This document shows, one piece after another, positions 10,336 through 22,808 of a stretch of 64,000 bases of DNA. The translations under genes were made by a program, and so were the position numbers. The notes beneath the pieces were generated by a model. The model ran no database searches and was not told the DNA's origin. It saw only the letters and a program-made list of their open reading frames with translations. Origin of the DNA: Spodoptera frugiperda (lineage: Eukaryota > Arthropoda > Insecta > Lepidoptera > Noctuidae); NCBI RefSeq assembly GCF_023101765.2, contig NC_064229.1, forward strand, positions 1,054,001 through 1,118,000, in the 5' to 3' direction. Each line of letters starts with the position of its first letter. Within the stretch, counting starts at the first letter, position 1.

Positions 10336-13271
10336 TTATTTGCACACTGTAAGTAGGTTATCCGTGCGGTCATAAGACAGACTTTGCAGATAATTAAAAA
10401 CACTTTTTCTGCATTTAAAGTAGTTTAGGCTATAAATACTTAGTTCACTATTTAGTTTATTATACAGAAATGGGCCTAAAAATCTAAAGAATCTATTCGT
10501 ATACATATATTTAGAGGTGGAGTTTGAACTGCAAACTATATCTTTACGTCTTTTGTTAGTAATGTTAGAATTATTGTAGGAAAGCTGAGAGTGTTGTTTT
10601 AGTATTACGTGCAAGATAAATAATTGCCTTACAGTTAAAACATTGCAGGATTTATATAACTGATCTGTGGGAAAGAGGAAAGGATGGAAGTGGGCTACTT
10701 TTAAAATTGCTCTCTGGGCTCGTTCGAGGGGAAGCATTGTAGTTTTTGGTGCTCCTCCCCAAGAAGTAATACAATATGTAAGGATGGACTGACAGAGGGC
10801 CAGATAAATTTGCGTTATTAGCTTAGGGTCTGCGATTGTGCGTAGTTTTTTAAATACAAACATTAATTTCCGTACTCTAGACACCAAGCTCTCGATGTGT
10901 TGTTTAAAGGAAAGAGTATCGTCAATTATAATACCCAGGTATTTAATGTTATTTGTTTTAAGGACTTTAGGACAATGACATGAGTTGATTAAAGGATTAC
11001 TACATTGATGTGCGTATAGATGGGTGTTAGTATTTTTATTTTGACTTTTGCGCATGGAAAAGTGTATAAATTTCGTTTTATCAACATTTAGGGTTAGTAG
11101 ATTGCTTTTGAGCCAGTTAGTGACAACATTAAAACCTTTTTGTGCGCTCTTGTAGAGTTCATCAGTAGTTTTCGCAGTAAAAATTAGCGCTGTGTCGTCG
11201 GCGTATGAAATTATTTTGCCGTTTTCTATATCTAGATTACATAGGTCATTTATGTAGATAAGGAATAGGGTAGCGGCCAAGATGCTGCCTTGAGGCACAC
11301 CAAAAGCATGATTTTTCAGGTTATCACTTATGGTCGTATCGATTCTAACGCATTGATGGCGATTATTTAAGTAATCTGCTATTAGTTTTAGCTGTGTGCC
11401 TCTTATTCCTACAGCCTCTAGTTTGTGTAAAAGCAAGGGAATTGATACAGTATCAAAAGCTTTGGCTAGGTCAATGAAGATTGCTAAGCTTTGGTTCCCC
11501 TTGCCGAGTTCTTCTGTGACGTAGTCGGTCAGGGTATGTACCGCATTTGCCGTAGATAATTTCGATCTAAATCCGAATTGCATAGGCGATAGTAGGCCGT
11601 GTTTTTCCAGGTAGTTGACTAGTCTAGTGTTAATGATTTTTTCTAGTACTTTGGATATCGAAGGAAGTATTGATATCGGTCTATAATTACTTATTAGATC
11701 TTTGTTTCCTGATTTGAAAATAGGAATTACTACTGCCTTTTTCAGAAATTCAGGAAATACGCCATTTGAGAGGCATAGACGAAATATATACGTCAACGGA
11801 GGCACCAGAATATGCTTGAACCGTTTTAGTACTTTATTGCTTATGTTATCCCAGCCAACTGCACTATCATCTTTCAGTCCTGAAATAATTCGCGTGATTT
11901 CGTAAGTATCGGGGTCAAGCATAACAAAAGATTTTACACTCACATGTTGAATGCTTGGTGATTGTATGGCTGTTGACTGGGGGATCTGTTCGGCAAGGGT
12001 TTTTCCTACGTTTACAAAAAAGTTATTTACATTGTTAGCTGACAAAAGCGGTGAAGAATCATTAGACAGTAAACTTGAGATTGATTCATGCTGTTTTGAT
12101 AAATAAGTGACGTTTTTTATGTGTTTCCATAATGATTTGGTATTGTTACCTGCTTTCTGCAATTCATCCTTATCATAGTTAGTTTTTAGTCGTTTTAAGA
12201 GGTTGTTGCAAAAATTACGATATCTCTTATATGTTATTTGGAGTATCAAGTTATCAGGTGATCGCTTTGTTCTTTGATGAAGTTTGTCCCTGTGTCTAAT
12301 ACAACGGATGAGGCCGGGTGTGATCCAAGGTTTGATATTATGCATTTTTTTATTGTTTGTCATAATAGTTGTATTGTGTAATATTGCTTGCTGGACATTT
12401 TTTATTAAGTATGATAAAGATGCATTTGCGTCCACAGTATTATATATTGGACTAAAATCAATGTTGCGTAAATCATTTTCAAGTTTGTTTATGTTTAATT
12501 TGGACTTTGTCTGTGTTCGATTTGGCTTAGGCGGCATTAAATCTAGTGTTAGTAGGACAGCATGATGATCGGTGATCGTTGAATTAGTCACAAGTGTTAT
12601 GTAATATAAACTAGATTTTATCATCATATGATCTAAGCAAGAACCACTCTGATGTGTGGGCAGAGTATGAGCAGGTAGGAACCCTAGATATGAGCAAAGG
12701 TTAAGGTAATTTTGTGTTCCTGCATCACAGTTATTAGAGCCTATGTTTATATTTAGATCACCGGTTAGTATAATGTTTTTGAAAGGAGTTAATGCTTCAC
12801 AAGTCTGGTTTAAGGAATAGAGGAAGGGATCCAGGTTTCTAAAGGAAGGGGATCTATAGATAGCTAATATTGCTGTAGTATTGCCTATTTTTATAACTAA
12901 GCAGTTACATTCTTCTAGGTCTGGTTCTTCGACAGTGATCTGTAATGAGTCCTTGGCATAGACTACGACGCCGTCGTTTTGATTGTAATTTTTTTTCTAC
13001 AGTAGGAGTGATATCCGGGAATAAGAGGGAGATTTCCATTGCTGTTTGATAACCAGCATTCTGTTAGCACTATTATATCACATGTCAGGTTAAGTCTATG
13101 CATGAAAATATTGAAGCTGTCTATATTCTTATATATACTACGAATATTTTGGGTTAGTACTGTTAATGAGTTTTGAAAGTCAGACAGATGTTGTTTGCAG
13201 TCTTCAACATCGCATGCTTTGGTCACAGGTGAGAAACTATTATCTATTTGCGTAATTAAATTGATATCCAT
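10336..13271 (-). pseudogene. Non-LTR ORF2: AP endonuclease and reverse transcriptase
   Basis: From 13271 (MDINLITQIDNSF) the endonuclease begins with LTVLTQNIRSIYKNID and CDIIVLTECWL. A frameshift in a homopolymer at about 12990-13005 follows. The next frame gives AILAIYRSPSFRNLDPF, ILTGDLNINIGSNNCDAGTQ and the SCLDHM and TDHHAV boxes. The reverse transcriptase then runs open to 10336 with NYRPISILPSISKVLE, AIFIDLAKAFDTVSIPLL, FGVPQGSILAATLFLIYIND and the catalytic ISYADDTALIF. A C-terminal region YLALCQSILTYCITSWGGA follows. Catalytic residues appear intact. The protein copies its own RNA at a nicked target site. Only the homopolymer shift seems to disable it. Confidence 0.85.
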
Positions 13272-13415
13272 ATTATAATAATAACTAGTTGAGAATTAGT
13301 TCCTAAGTAATGAAATATTATGTGACGCTCTTAGGCGCCTTCATAATCGATCGAGTTTATGTACCTGAATTCAGCAGCTATCCTAGCCGGGCAATCAATA
13401 TCTCCGGTTTTATGG

Positions 13416-14560
13416 TTACCTGGTTTTTTGAAGCGCAGGCACGTGGCACATTTTGGAGTCATTTTTCTTGGTGCATTCCTTGATTGAATGTCCCTCTTCA
13501 CTACAGTGTCCGCAAACCGGGGCAGTGTTTTTGCATGATTTAGCCGCGTGACCGTACTGTTGACAGTTGTAACATCTAGTTACTAAAGTGAAGTCTCTCA
13601 CCGGGCAGGACGTCCAGTTTATAAAAACTCGATCTTGGGTGATGAGGGCTTTTCGTATGACGGCTGATACTTCTAAGATCAAGTTATGGTGGTCTGAATC
13701 TCTCCTGCCAGATTTGTGGCTCAGCTTTATTGAGGACAAAAATGTATCTCGAGTCATAGATGGGACTTTATCGACCATGTTTTGTTCAAAGATGCAGCTG
13801 TAGACCTCACTTTCTGCCATTGATGAGGGAACTCCTATTATTATTATGCGGGCTTCCGTTTCTGTGGTTCGTCGACGGTGAGCCCTGAGTTTGCATGCTG
13901 GACAGTTTGCTTCAATTTTTCGAGGTCATCCTTGGTCTCAGTGCTGATAATCACGCCGCCATTTCGGACTTTACGGACTCCTCGGACTTTCAACTTCATT
14001 TCCTCAGGGCACACGATTTTTTGGACCAGGTTTCTCGTTTCATCGCTCGTCTTTGAGTTATCGCTCGGGTATATCGCCACTGCACTATGTTGAACTGGAC
14101 GAACGAAGCTGTTGGACCCTTTCTTCACCATATCAGCAAAGGAAGTGCTTTCAGAAATTGGCTTCGTACAGGACTCTTTTATTACAGTCTTGATTTCTGT
14201 AGCTAGTTTTTCTGTCAGGTCTTGTTTTTCGTTCAGGGCTTGGAGGTAGTAGTGTGTTTGTACGGCCTTTTGTTTTAAGGACTGGTACTGCACGGCTAGT
14301 TGCGCTACGTTATGTCCCACTTTTCGACAGAGGTTACTTACTCTCAATTTTTGTTCTGAGTTAAGCTTGCCTTCGGTAGTAATAGAGCAGACCTCGTTTA
14401 GGCTTTGTTCGATGGACCCCATCCAGTTTTGTAATTCGGGCGTTGAGATGGTCTCCATTTTCTCTATTGGCTCTCGGCTGGGGGTTTGGGCTAGTGGTTG
14501 TGGTGTCGGTGGTGGAGAGCGGCGCGTTAGCCCGCTTCGGTTGAAGGGGCTGCTATCCAT
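13416..14560 (-). pseudogene. Non-LTR ORF1 (gag-like) with zinc knuckles
   Basis: The minus strand starts MDSSPFNRSGLTRRSPPPTP at 14560. A predicted helical segment follows (LNSEQKLRVSNLCRKVGHNV), then VRKVRNGGVIISTETKDDLE. A frameshift near 13850 follows PQKRKPA; the next frame begins IIIIGVPSSMAESEVY and ends with two CCHC knuckles, CYNCQQYGHAAKSC and CGHCSEEGHSIKEC. This is the RNA-binding nucleocapsid-like protein typical of R1/Jockey-group elements. It lies just upstream of ORF2 on the same strand. One base change in the shift region would explain the break. Confidence 0.8.
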
Positions 14561-14640
14561 CTAGATTTTGTGTAAAATCACCACTTGTCCATTCTTTGAA
14601 GTTCACTCAAATAAACACTCAAACAATTACTTAATATTAT

Positions 14641-15589
14641 ATGTAGAAGGTATAAGTATGCTTAGTCACTAAAGTAGGTCACAATTAAAAATTGTCAATT
14701 TATATAAATTATTTACGTTAACGACTGCATGCGTCTGCGTTGTCAATCCCGAATCGGCGCGTGCCAAAAGCGCACGGCGCCGGCGCGGCGGCTTTACTCA
14801 AAACAAACGCGGCGTACCGAAAGGGTTCATACCTCTTTCACGATGCTGCCGCGCGCGCCGCTTGTCTTCCGCGAAAAGCCGTCAAAAGAAACCAACCGCA
14901 CAGCGCTTCTACTAATCCTTTTCTCTGTTACATTTTCAACTTTATTGTATTGACATAAAGTCGAAAATCCATTTGATATATTGGAGTAGGTTGGTCTGCT
15001 GGCCAATGTATCTACTACTATTAGTTTTGTTTCGCTGATGTTAATACCTCTATTTATTTATGTAATCTTATTACTAATTTATTAAAGATCTTTGAAAAAT
15101 AAATATTCGCAATTTTTTTATGGGATAGGTCGGAAAACGAACAAACGTTTCATCAATCGGCGCGGCGGCGTGGCCAAAGGAACAACCGCCGCAACTAGGG
15201 TTGCCAACCATACTTTCTAATAACGTAACGTATCTTACTTTGTTTTTGGTAATTATACTTTATGCGTTTACATTTAAATAAAGTTTGCAAAAATACTTTA
15301 TTTTCAACCTTTACTATGATGCATAAACAAAATACACATTATGGGTACTTAAAGTTTTTTTTTCTTCTTTAGCATTAATGGTTTATAATCATTAAACGAA
15401 ATATTAGAATGTGACAGGACAGGACTGTGACTATGGATGAAATAAAATAAAACCAACGGACCATTTCTGTACAATTTTGTCGATAGCGAGTGAATAGTCA
15501 GCTTTCACTAAAAAAGTTGTGCAGGCGTAATTCTAAGGTGGCAGGTAGAAAAAAGTTTAATTAAAAACGATTTGTATATTTTTTTCAAT
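14641..15589. other. No gene seen; GC-rich patch at 14720-14900
   Basis: 14720-14900 is GC- and CpG-rich with short overlapping frames and no recognisable domain. It could be a 5' leader or promoter of the non-LTR element. The rest is AT-rich, with another CpG-rich spot at 15150-15200 containing CGGCGCGGCGGCG. No RNA gene recognised. Confidence 0.35.
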
Positions 15590-17773
15590 TTAAATGTTGA
15601 TTATCAAACAAGTTTTAATACACATACCGAAGAGAATACTCATCATTAGCTTTCTGTACCACTTCAGCCCCCTCTTTAAGGATGAGTAATAAGATGTCAT
15701 TTGGTCACTGTAGTCGACTCCTTTTTTAGTGTTGTTGTACATTATCACACATTTAGGTTTTAAGATTGGTTCTCCAGTAATCTTCCTCTTTTTTCCCGTG
15801 TCTATAACCTTGTCTTCATGATCTTTACATGTAGTGATCATAGTCACTGCTCTTTTGTCACACCATTTTATAATTTTAACTCCTGCTCTGTTCATTTGTC
15901 CAGTGATCTGTCCTTTGTTAGTTTTTTGCATATGACGGTTTTAGGAAGTCGCTTTCTATTAATACGTATAGTTCCACACATCATAGTTTTATTTTTCAAT
16001 AAATCTTCAGCTAGACGTATAAAAATTATCAGCTATTACAATTCTACCGGCATGCTCAAGTCCATCAATCAATTTTTTCACGATCTGTGTACCATGTAAT
16101 TTACCAGGTTGAGTTACACCTTTTCCAGTGTAGACGACTATGGCTGAAGTATACCCTTCTGGTGTACATAGTTTATATAGTTTTATGCCATATTTATGGG
16201 CTTTATTTTTGATATATTGTCGGAATGCTAATCTTCCACGCCATGGAACCATTGTTTCGTCTATGACCAAAAATTTGCCAGGTGTCAAGACCTCTTTATT
16301 ACTACGATTTCACGTATTTTGCTCAATTTGTCAGTGTTCCCGTCCAACTCATTATCACTGAAATGCCAAAATTTTAGCAATAAAAAGAATCTATCCCGTT
16401 TCATTAAAGAACTTATAAAGTCATTCCGATAGTTTCTTTTCTTTGACCAATAATGGGCAAGGCTTGGCAGTTTAACTAATCCCATTGTCATTAATATTCC
16501 CATAAAAACACACATCTCATCATTGTCCGTAGGTTTCCAATTATTTACTCTAGATTTGTGTTTGAGCGGCTTAACTTCAATATATTTTTGTGCATATTTA
16601 TTCGTTTCTAGTACCATTTTGTTTATAATGTCATCCGTCACAAACAGTTTGTAGAAATCAATGGGATCTTGGACATTTAGAGGTACGTTAATTTGAGAAG
16701 TATCTTGATATTCCTGTACGTCTGGTTCACAAATAGAGATATCAATCCAGTCTTCCTGATTGTTCAAATCTAGATTAATTGGCGAACTATCAGCATCTGA
16801 CTCATTACTTTCAGTTTGACTTGATTCCATGTTACTTGATGAGGTACTTTCCGAATTGGATGGACAATAATCAGAATCGTCGCTGGACAATAAAGTATTC
16901 GGTTCTGGTGATGAACAGATACTTGTCATTTGGGCAATGGTCTCTGGTAGCGGCCCATGTTCTTTGCTACACGAAGAATCAACTGTTGATGCCAAAGATT
17001 TGCTGGAGCAAGGTTGCGTTGTTGAGTAATCAATTGGATAGGAATTGTTATGAAACTCATCTATTGCTTTATCTGTATTTACTAAATCGTTTTCATAAAC
17101 ATTACGGTTCACTATAGGTGTTGAAGGTGATTCGTTATTACTAACATATTGTTTACGTGTTTTTGGTGTATATAATAGTTCGCTCGTAATGTCCTCAGAA
17201 TTAACCATTACATTATTAATAGATATATCACTCAATGAACCCATTTCACTCCTGGTGCCAGGGAATGATATATTTTCAAGTACAGAATATTTGTAGGTGG
17301 TTGAAGGACTCGTGTAGGTGGAACTATTTTGTATGTTGAAAATGTGTGAGTAAGGTGTGAGTACGTCTTCTATCTCCTGTCTATTAGTCGGATTCTCCAA
17401 TTGAGTCGATTGATTTGCTTGTAAAGTCGATATTTGTATAGGTGTTTCAGACGGCAATGATTCATTTATACTTTGTGTTTGCGGAAGTTGTATGAATTGC
17501 GGTAAAGTCTGGCTCTGTGCCTCGAAGACGGATATTTGGGATGGTTGGTTGTAAGACGAAGTCGATGCTTGTGGGACCTTAACGGTTTGCGGTGCATGGC
17601 TAGTCGAGGTTGATAATTTCGGTAACTTTATATCTTCTAAGATGTGTATTTTTGAAGAGGTCCTCCTGTGTTTCCGCTAGCAATTTTGAAGTGCCGATCA
17701 TCACTTTGGTCACCTTTTCCTGAATGTTCAAACACTTTTAACAACATTTTCCGCGATCTTTTCCTGGGTGCAT
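15590..17773 (-). pseudogene. piggyBac-like transposase, decayed
   Basis: The minus strand starts MNAPRKRSRKMLLKVFEHSG at 17773. A shift near 17640 leads to a long acidic Ser-rich N-terminal half. The transposase domain follows: DPIDFYKLFVTDDIINKMV, GILMTMGLVKLPSLAHYWSK and RFFLLLKFWHFSDNE. The first catalytic Asp is in KFLVIDETMVPWRGR, the second in VIADNFYTSS and the third in TKKGVDYSDQMTSYYSS. Frameshifts near 16290 and 16012 break it. The frame ends at 15590 soon after the third Asp, so the Cys-rich C-terminal end is missing. No TTAA-bounded terminal repeat was recognised. Confidence 0.85.
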
Positions 17774-18167
17774 TCATCGCGACGATCTTATTGCTAAATA
17801 ACAGTAACTATTAGCAAAAACACAAATAAAATACGTCAGTATCTAATGACTACACTGGCCTGTACTGACTAGTTCCTGTGGTGCGATACAAGGCGGTAGC
17901 GTATAAGACAGTTTTGGCTGGTACCGCACCGAATGTAATTTTTTAACAACTGGTGCGGTACAAGACGAATATGTCTTGTACACTTTAAACCTACCTATTG
18001 GATACAATTTGAAGTAACAAACCTAAATGTATACTTGTCTCTTTCTGGACTAAAGGATTTCTATGAAAAATCAACCCCGCACTAGAGAGAAAACACCTAC
18101 TTTCAACGGCGCATCAAACGAAAGACTAATACAAGCCAAAATTGGCATGTACCGCATTCAACGTGTT
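17774..18167. other. No gene seen; hairpin at 17958-17981
   Basis: Likely the 5' leader of the decayed piggyBac. A 9-bp stem GTACAAGAC / GTCTTGTAC with a 6-base spacer lies at 17958-17981. The motif GGTGCGGTACAAGAC resembles GGTGCGATACAAGGC nearby at about 17880, so these may be subterminal repeats. Confidence 0.35.
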
Positions 18168-18644
18168 ACTCATTAACTCGATACGAATGTCAAACATCAT
18201 ACAGAAATTCATAATTTAGTTAATTTTGATTAATAATTTGGAGAAATGGTAAAAGTGCCATCTATGGAAAAATGCCGAACTAGTAAGTACATCATCGATA
18301 TTCGTGCAACGCCGTGTGGTTGGTGTAGGAACTACTTCGTAGTTTGTTTGAAAACAAAACAGTTTATACTATAAAAGCTTAGTTAGAAACGTAAATAAAT
18401 ACGTACTTTAACTCATTAACTCGATACGAATGTCAAACATCGTACAGAAATTCATAATTTAGTTAATTTTGATTAATAATTTGGAGAATTGATAAAAGTG
18501 CCATCTATGGAAAAAATGCCGAACTACTTACCTACTACAAATCATCGATATTCGTGCGCCGTGTGATGCACCGAGTGGTTGGTGTTAGACTAGGAATTAC
18601 TTCATAGCTTGTTTGAAAACAAAACAAAACAGTTTATACTTGAG
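18168..18644. repeat. Tandem duplication, period 243 bp
   Basis: Copy 1 (18168-18370) and copy 2 (18411-18644) both begin ACTCATTAACTCGATACGAA and end near GAAAACAAAACAGTTTATAC. They are nearly identical apart from a few substitutions and small indels. Each contains ATCATCGATATTCGTGC. No coding sequence. The high identity implies a recent local duplication of an untranslated or promoter-like piece. Confidence 0.85.
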
Positions 18645-19458
18645 CTTTACGCGGAATTTTGTTTAGATTTGTTTTTTGAGTGCAAGTAAATACTTAAATT
18701 GTAAGTGTAACTGTAAATTAATTATGAAAATTTGTGGCAGTAAATTCTGTGCTAGTGATGTGTGTTTAATGAATTCAATAAGTGAAGAATCCACGTAGTC
18801 GTTTAAAGAAAAAAATTTAAAGATCGGATGTGTGTGTGTGCCCGGATTAGGCGTAACCCAAAAAGGTAATTTTATTCGTTCTTTTCATAATAAAAGTATT
18901 ATGACTAGTTGTTAGCTTAGTTGTTAGTTAGGTTGTGTGCACACAAGTTATGAAATGTGTTTTCTTGTTTTCAAATTAAATAGAGTAAAGTTGTTTTTCA
19001 ATCACATTCGTGATACGTACTGCTTACCCTTCCTCAAATCTGTGTGCCCCTCAACAACATAAACCATTGAATACAAACACAAATTGAACAAAAATACGAG
19101 ACCAAGATATCTTGGTCTCGTTTTGTATGATCTTTCTTCATATTCAACGATCAGTTTATACTGGTTACGCATAACTTAATGTGTACACCTACAATGTAAA
19201 TTAAAAATTTATCGCGATTATTTCGTATAAAATACGGATTGGTGGACGGTGACGTACGTGTAATCTTATTTTGGGTCTAGTTAGGTTAGAAGAATTGGTA
19301 TAATACCTACCAATTCTTTTCCCATTTTGCGAACCAAAACAGAAGAGCGGCAACGTCGCGTAGTGCAGTCATTGACCCGTGTCGTGTTTACAAAGAGTGT
19401 TTACATTTGCTCAAAAAGAAAAATGCAATTTTTGGCTTAACTACTGGGCCATTTTGGC
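18645..19458. other. No gene seen; perfect palindrome at 19096-19121
   Basis: AT-rich. A short TG run at 18829-18840 and a 26-base perfect palindrome (ACGAGACCAAGAT followed by its reverse complement, no spacer) at 19096-19121. No domain-bearing frame recognised. Confidence 0.5.
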
Positions 19459-20536
19459 TCATATTTTGCACATTGTCAGTATAGACGATAATAAATATGG
19501 TAGAATAGAGGAATGTATAAGAGTTTTCTCCATACGGTATATGTATGTACCATCAGCAATTATAATGGGTGATTTCTCTGGACCACCATATAAAGAATTA
19601 GGAATCAGGAGATTCCTTTGAGCGATTTCTGCTCTTGTTATATGATTTATGCCAAGATTTCTTGGAACAAAATCTTGATGCAAACGAATAGAGACGAAAT
19701 ACGCTCATTGCTATCACCTGTCCGCAATTTCATTAGGTATGCAGCTAGTGCAAAAGAACCCCTATGTCTATTTGATAGTCTAGGAATTTCTAAAAGCATT
19801 TGCTGAAACTGTTCCTTTGAAAAGCCCAAGTAATAGTGAACAATGTGCTCTGGTGGCATACTTAATTCTTCTGGTATTCTTCTGTCTTTCCCCAAGTTCC
19901 TATGCGATGGAGGGCAGGGATGTCTTCAATGAAGTACTTTATTGTCCTTTCGAAATTAAACGTTTTATATTTCTTAAAATTACAATAAAGTTTTGGTAAA
20001 CGTAAACGACACACACGTTTTTTTACATGAATTCGTCAAGCGAAGTGAAGTTGGTTGCGACGGTGCTGCCCACTCGCGGTGCGGTTGCACGATGTTACGA
20101 TGTTCACGCCGTAGGTTAGTTTCCGCTATTTGCCACTAGATGGCAGTGTAACGATATTGAAGAGGTATGTTATTTTGAGCTCACATAACTCGAAATAAAA
20201 CTAGTCCACATATTTCCATATACTTATTATAGTTGTAAAACTTATTATAGTTACCTGTTTATGTCCAATCCATCTTTGTATGATAGATCGAACTTCTACG
20301 ATTTCCAAAGGGTGTCTCCGCATTCTTGATATGTTTAAATTACAATTTATACAGCGTACATATCCACTTGAATGGGTTCGCACTGAAGAACTCGGTCCAG
20401 GTTGAATGCCGGGGTCTTCGGTAGGTACTGACATCAAATCCAAGTTATCGCGAGGGTTGTCATTATCAGCAGGAGCGGAATCCATATTCAGGCCGTGGTC
20501 GTCAGGTATAGGAGAATCGCCAGAGTCAGTATTCAT
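19459..20536 (-). pseudogene. ISL2EU-like transposase copy 1, truncated
   Basis: Exon 1 (20255-20536) starts MNTDSGDSPIPDDHGLNMDS. It carries a Cys-containing block YVRCINCNLNISRMRRHPL and ends at a donor AACAG|GTAACT. Exon 2 begins after an acceptor AAAGACAG near 19884 and reads IVHYYLGFSKEQFQQMLLEI and MKLRTGDSNERISSLF. After a shift near 19690, INHITRAEIAQRNLLIPNSL leads to the first catalytic Asp in IIIADGTYIY. Similarity stops at about 19530, so the second Asp and the Glu are missing. The same motifs recur in copies 2 and 3. Members are DDE_Tnp_4 transposases of the PIF/Harbinger superfamily. Confidence 0.7.
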
Positions 20537-20559
20537 GGTCAAAAACGTCGATTTTTATA

Positions 20560-21058
20560 GCAAAATACACGCAGCGAATCACTATGATGCAAATGCAAAC
20601 AAAGTAATGCAATGCAAAGACATTGACATTTCTATTAGTGTCACTTGTCAACTGACAAGTTTCAGTGTTGCCATTGCATAAACAAAATATCGATCGATGC
20701 ATTATATAGATCATTTTAAAATAATTATTATATTTTGTAAGTTGATTACAAATCTAAATGTATTAACATAAAATGCATTCGGACTTCTATAAATAAAAAG
20801 ACGAATAAATAAAATCAATATTTGCAACAAATCTTTATTTTTTCCCGGATTTTAAATGGCAACCTAGCAAATGTCTGTTTATCTACGGTTTATTTCGTTG
20901 TATCGTTTCAATATTTGTTTTTTATTAAAAAATATTACCGACTTGTATCGCATCGTGAATAGAAGAGTTAAGTACGTAAAATTAACATTTTTTTTTTTAC
21001 TATATTAAATTTCTTGGGCAACGCAGGGCCTAATCTCGGTATTCCCCTTTAAAAAAAA
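20560..21058. other. No gene seen
   Basis: AT-rich flank between two transposon remnants. The part near 20560-20680 is probably the leader of the ISL2EU-like copy. Nothing else recognised. Confidence 0.35.
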
Positions 21059-21419
21059 CTATGTTATTTTATGAGACATAAAATGTGACCTCAAAAATAA
21101 TAAAGCATCTAAAATGCTATCGTTTAACCTGCTGCGAATTCGGTTACACATAATTCCTGCTGCAGAAAAAGCTCGCTCTAATTTGACGCTTGCATTGAAG
21201 ATGCTTGTAAGCAGCCTCCAAATATCGTCCTCGTGAACCACTATCCTCGAATAACGCCATCTCCAGTCGCACTAAACTGGTAATTTCAATTTCAGGCTTT
21301 CGGCTGATGAGCACATTTTCTTCTCCAGCCTTATTGATTTTGTTTAACTCAAATACTAATCTCTCTCGAAAACTCATTTCTTGTTCTCTGGAAATAGTTT
21401 CATGTGATTCAACAGACAC
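21059..21419 (-). pseudogene. hAT transposase C-terminal (dimerisation) fragment
   Basis: One minus-strand frame gives RERLVFELNKINKAGEENVL, then EITSLVRLEMALFEDSGSRG. Another gives SVKLERAFSAAGIMCNRIRS and LNDSILDALLFLRSHF. The second is the conserved hAT dimerisation block (normally ...S.E..FS.AG......R..L......L.FL). The frames switch near 21190. Only the C-terminus survives. Confidence 0.75.
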
Positions 21420-21589
21420 TTCTATAGGATTAATAATACGGCTTTCAACATTACTGAAAGTTAAGTGGATACCAAAAAAAGGTAATATTCATATAATAAA
21501 ATTATTTTATTTATTCTTGGTTACAAAGTTACAATCTGTATTTCTATGCAATAAAGTAAGTACATTGAATTGAATGTGCGTACAGAATA

Positions 21590-22751
21590 TTAATCAGACT
21601 CCGATTCGCTTGAGGAGGTGGTGTCTTCATCGTCATCTTCGCCTACATGTATAATTATATTATTATCAATAACAGAATCAATTCTTATATCTCGGTCAAA
21701 ATGTTCCAAAATCAGGTTTTTAGTCTTCTCAACAACCTTTGCCCAGTCATCTCTTGTGACTTCCCCGCAGGCTTCTTTTAATAGGGTCATCATCTTTTTC
21801 GTGTTGAATGGCGGGGAAGTATTGTGGCGGGCGGCGTAACCTTTTATTTGAGCCCAGATTAGCTCGATCGCGTTATATTGGCAATGATACGGTGGAATTC
21901 TTAGAACGCGATGACAGTACCTCAGAACAAGTTCATCGATTTCGTATCGCACATTTACCGTTTTATTCTCTGCTTTTAGCATTTGCATATTTGCGTCAAT
22001 GCCTTTTGCTTGTAACCAAGCCACCATTTCTTCCTTTTCTTCTTTTTTATTAGCTTGGGTAGGTGATTACTGTATTTGAACCGAGTGATAGGAGGCATTA
22101 TCCATGAATATTACAAAGGGTTCTGGGAGGCTGGGCGAAAGCACGTCCTGGAACCACTTTTGACGTCTAGCCATGTCTCGTCAATGAACACGACATTAAC
22201 CCAGTTATCATTTTTTTTTTTTGCTACTCTCAAAAAACTTATTCGTTTTAAAATTATGTCGTATCGTTCTAATAAAATTTTTCTTTTGTCTGTTTTTTTA
22301 TACGAAATACTAATATCTTTTAAGATTTTGGTTAAAGCAGTTTTACCTCCACTAAACAGTCCAGCTTCTCTTAACGATGCCAAAAACTTCTTCCTGTTGA
22401 GATATTCATTTCTGGAATAGTAACCATATATGATTTTGATTGCATCGGCGTCAAAGGTGTCAATATCTGTTACGGGTTTAGTTCTACGTTTCTTCTTCGG
22501 AGTACGTAAAATATTATCTTCCATGCCAGTCGAGCCGAACTTTTCTTTATTAATATTTGTTATCGTTCGTTTGCTAACTCCAAAAGCCTAAGAGACGCGT
22601 TCTTGTACTTGTTCGACAGGTACCAGGGGTCTTCAATGGCTTCTATTAGTGGCACATCCAACATTTCTAGCACCTCTTTAGAAAACGGTTTCCTTTTTTC
22701 ATGATGGCTCCTCCTCTTGGATGCAATGATTGGATCAGAAGCTATTAGCAT
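21590..22751 (-). pseudogene. Tc1/IS630-type transposase with internal deletion
   Basis: From high to low coordinate: an HTH remnant in shifted frames (PFSKEVLEMLDVPLIEAIED; GVSKRTITNINKEKFGSTG), then MEDNILRTPKKKRRTKPV and IYGYYSRNEYLNRKKFLASL. The first catalytic Asp is in VNVVFIDETWLDV. About 90 residues are then deleted, joining FRPASQNP to the second Asp block FMDNASYHS. After another shift come HRVLRIPPYHCQYN and the catalytic Glu in NAIELIWAQIKGYAARH, ending in an acidic Ser-rich tail. All three catalytic motifs can be read, but the deletion and shifts make it dead. Confidence 0.8.
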
Positions 22752-22808
22752 CCAGTGTACAATGTCAGTATTGGTGTCGATTCTGGAGGTTTTTCTAGCA
22801 TGGAAAAG

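Larger units (their letters stand above)
10062..14640 (-). mobile_element. Non-LTR retrotransposon (Jockey/CR1/R1 group)
   Basis: On the minus strand: 5' untranslated part, ORF1 with zinc knuckles (13416-14560), ORF2 with AP endonuclease and reverse transcriptase (10336-13271), a 3' untranslated region, and a terminal (ATGATT)n tail, seen on the plus strand as AATCATAATCATAATCAT at 10064. Such short 3' repeats are typical of target-primed retrotransposons. Length and domain content indicate a nearly full-length copy with few disabling changes. The exact clade cannot be settled by eye. Confidence 0.85.

Noticed and set aside
14720..14960. Two overlapping short frames in a GC-rich patch
   Set aside because: Arg/Ala-rich composition is explained by CpG content. 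No motif or conserved start was seen.
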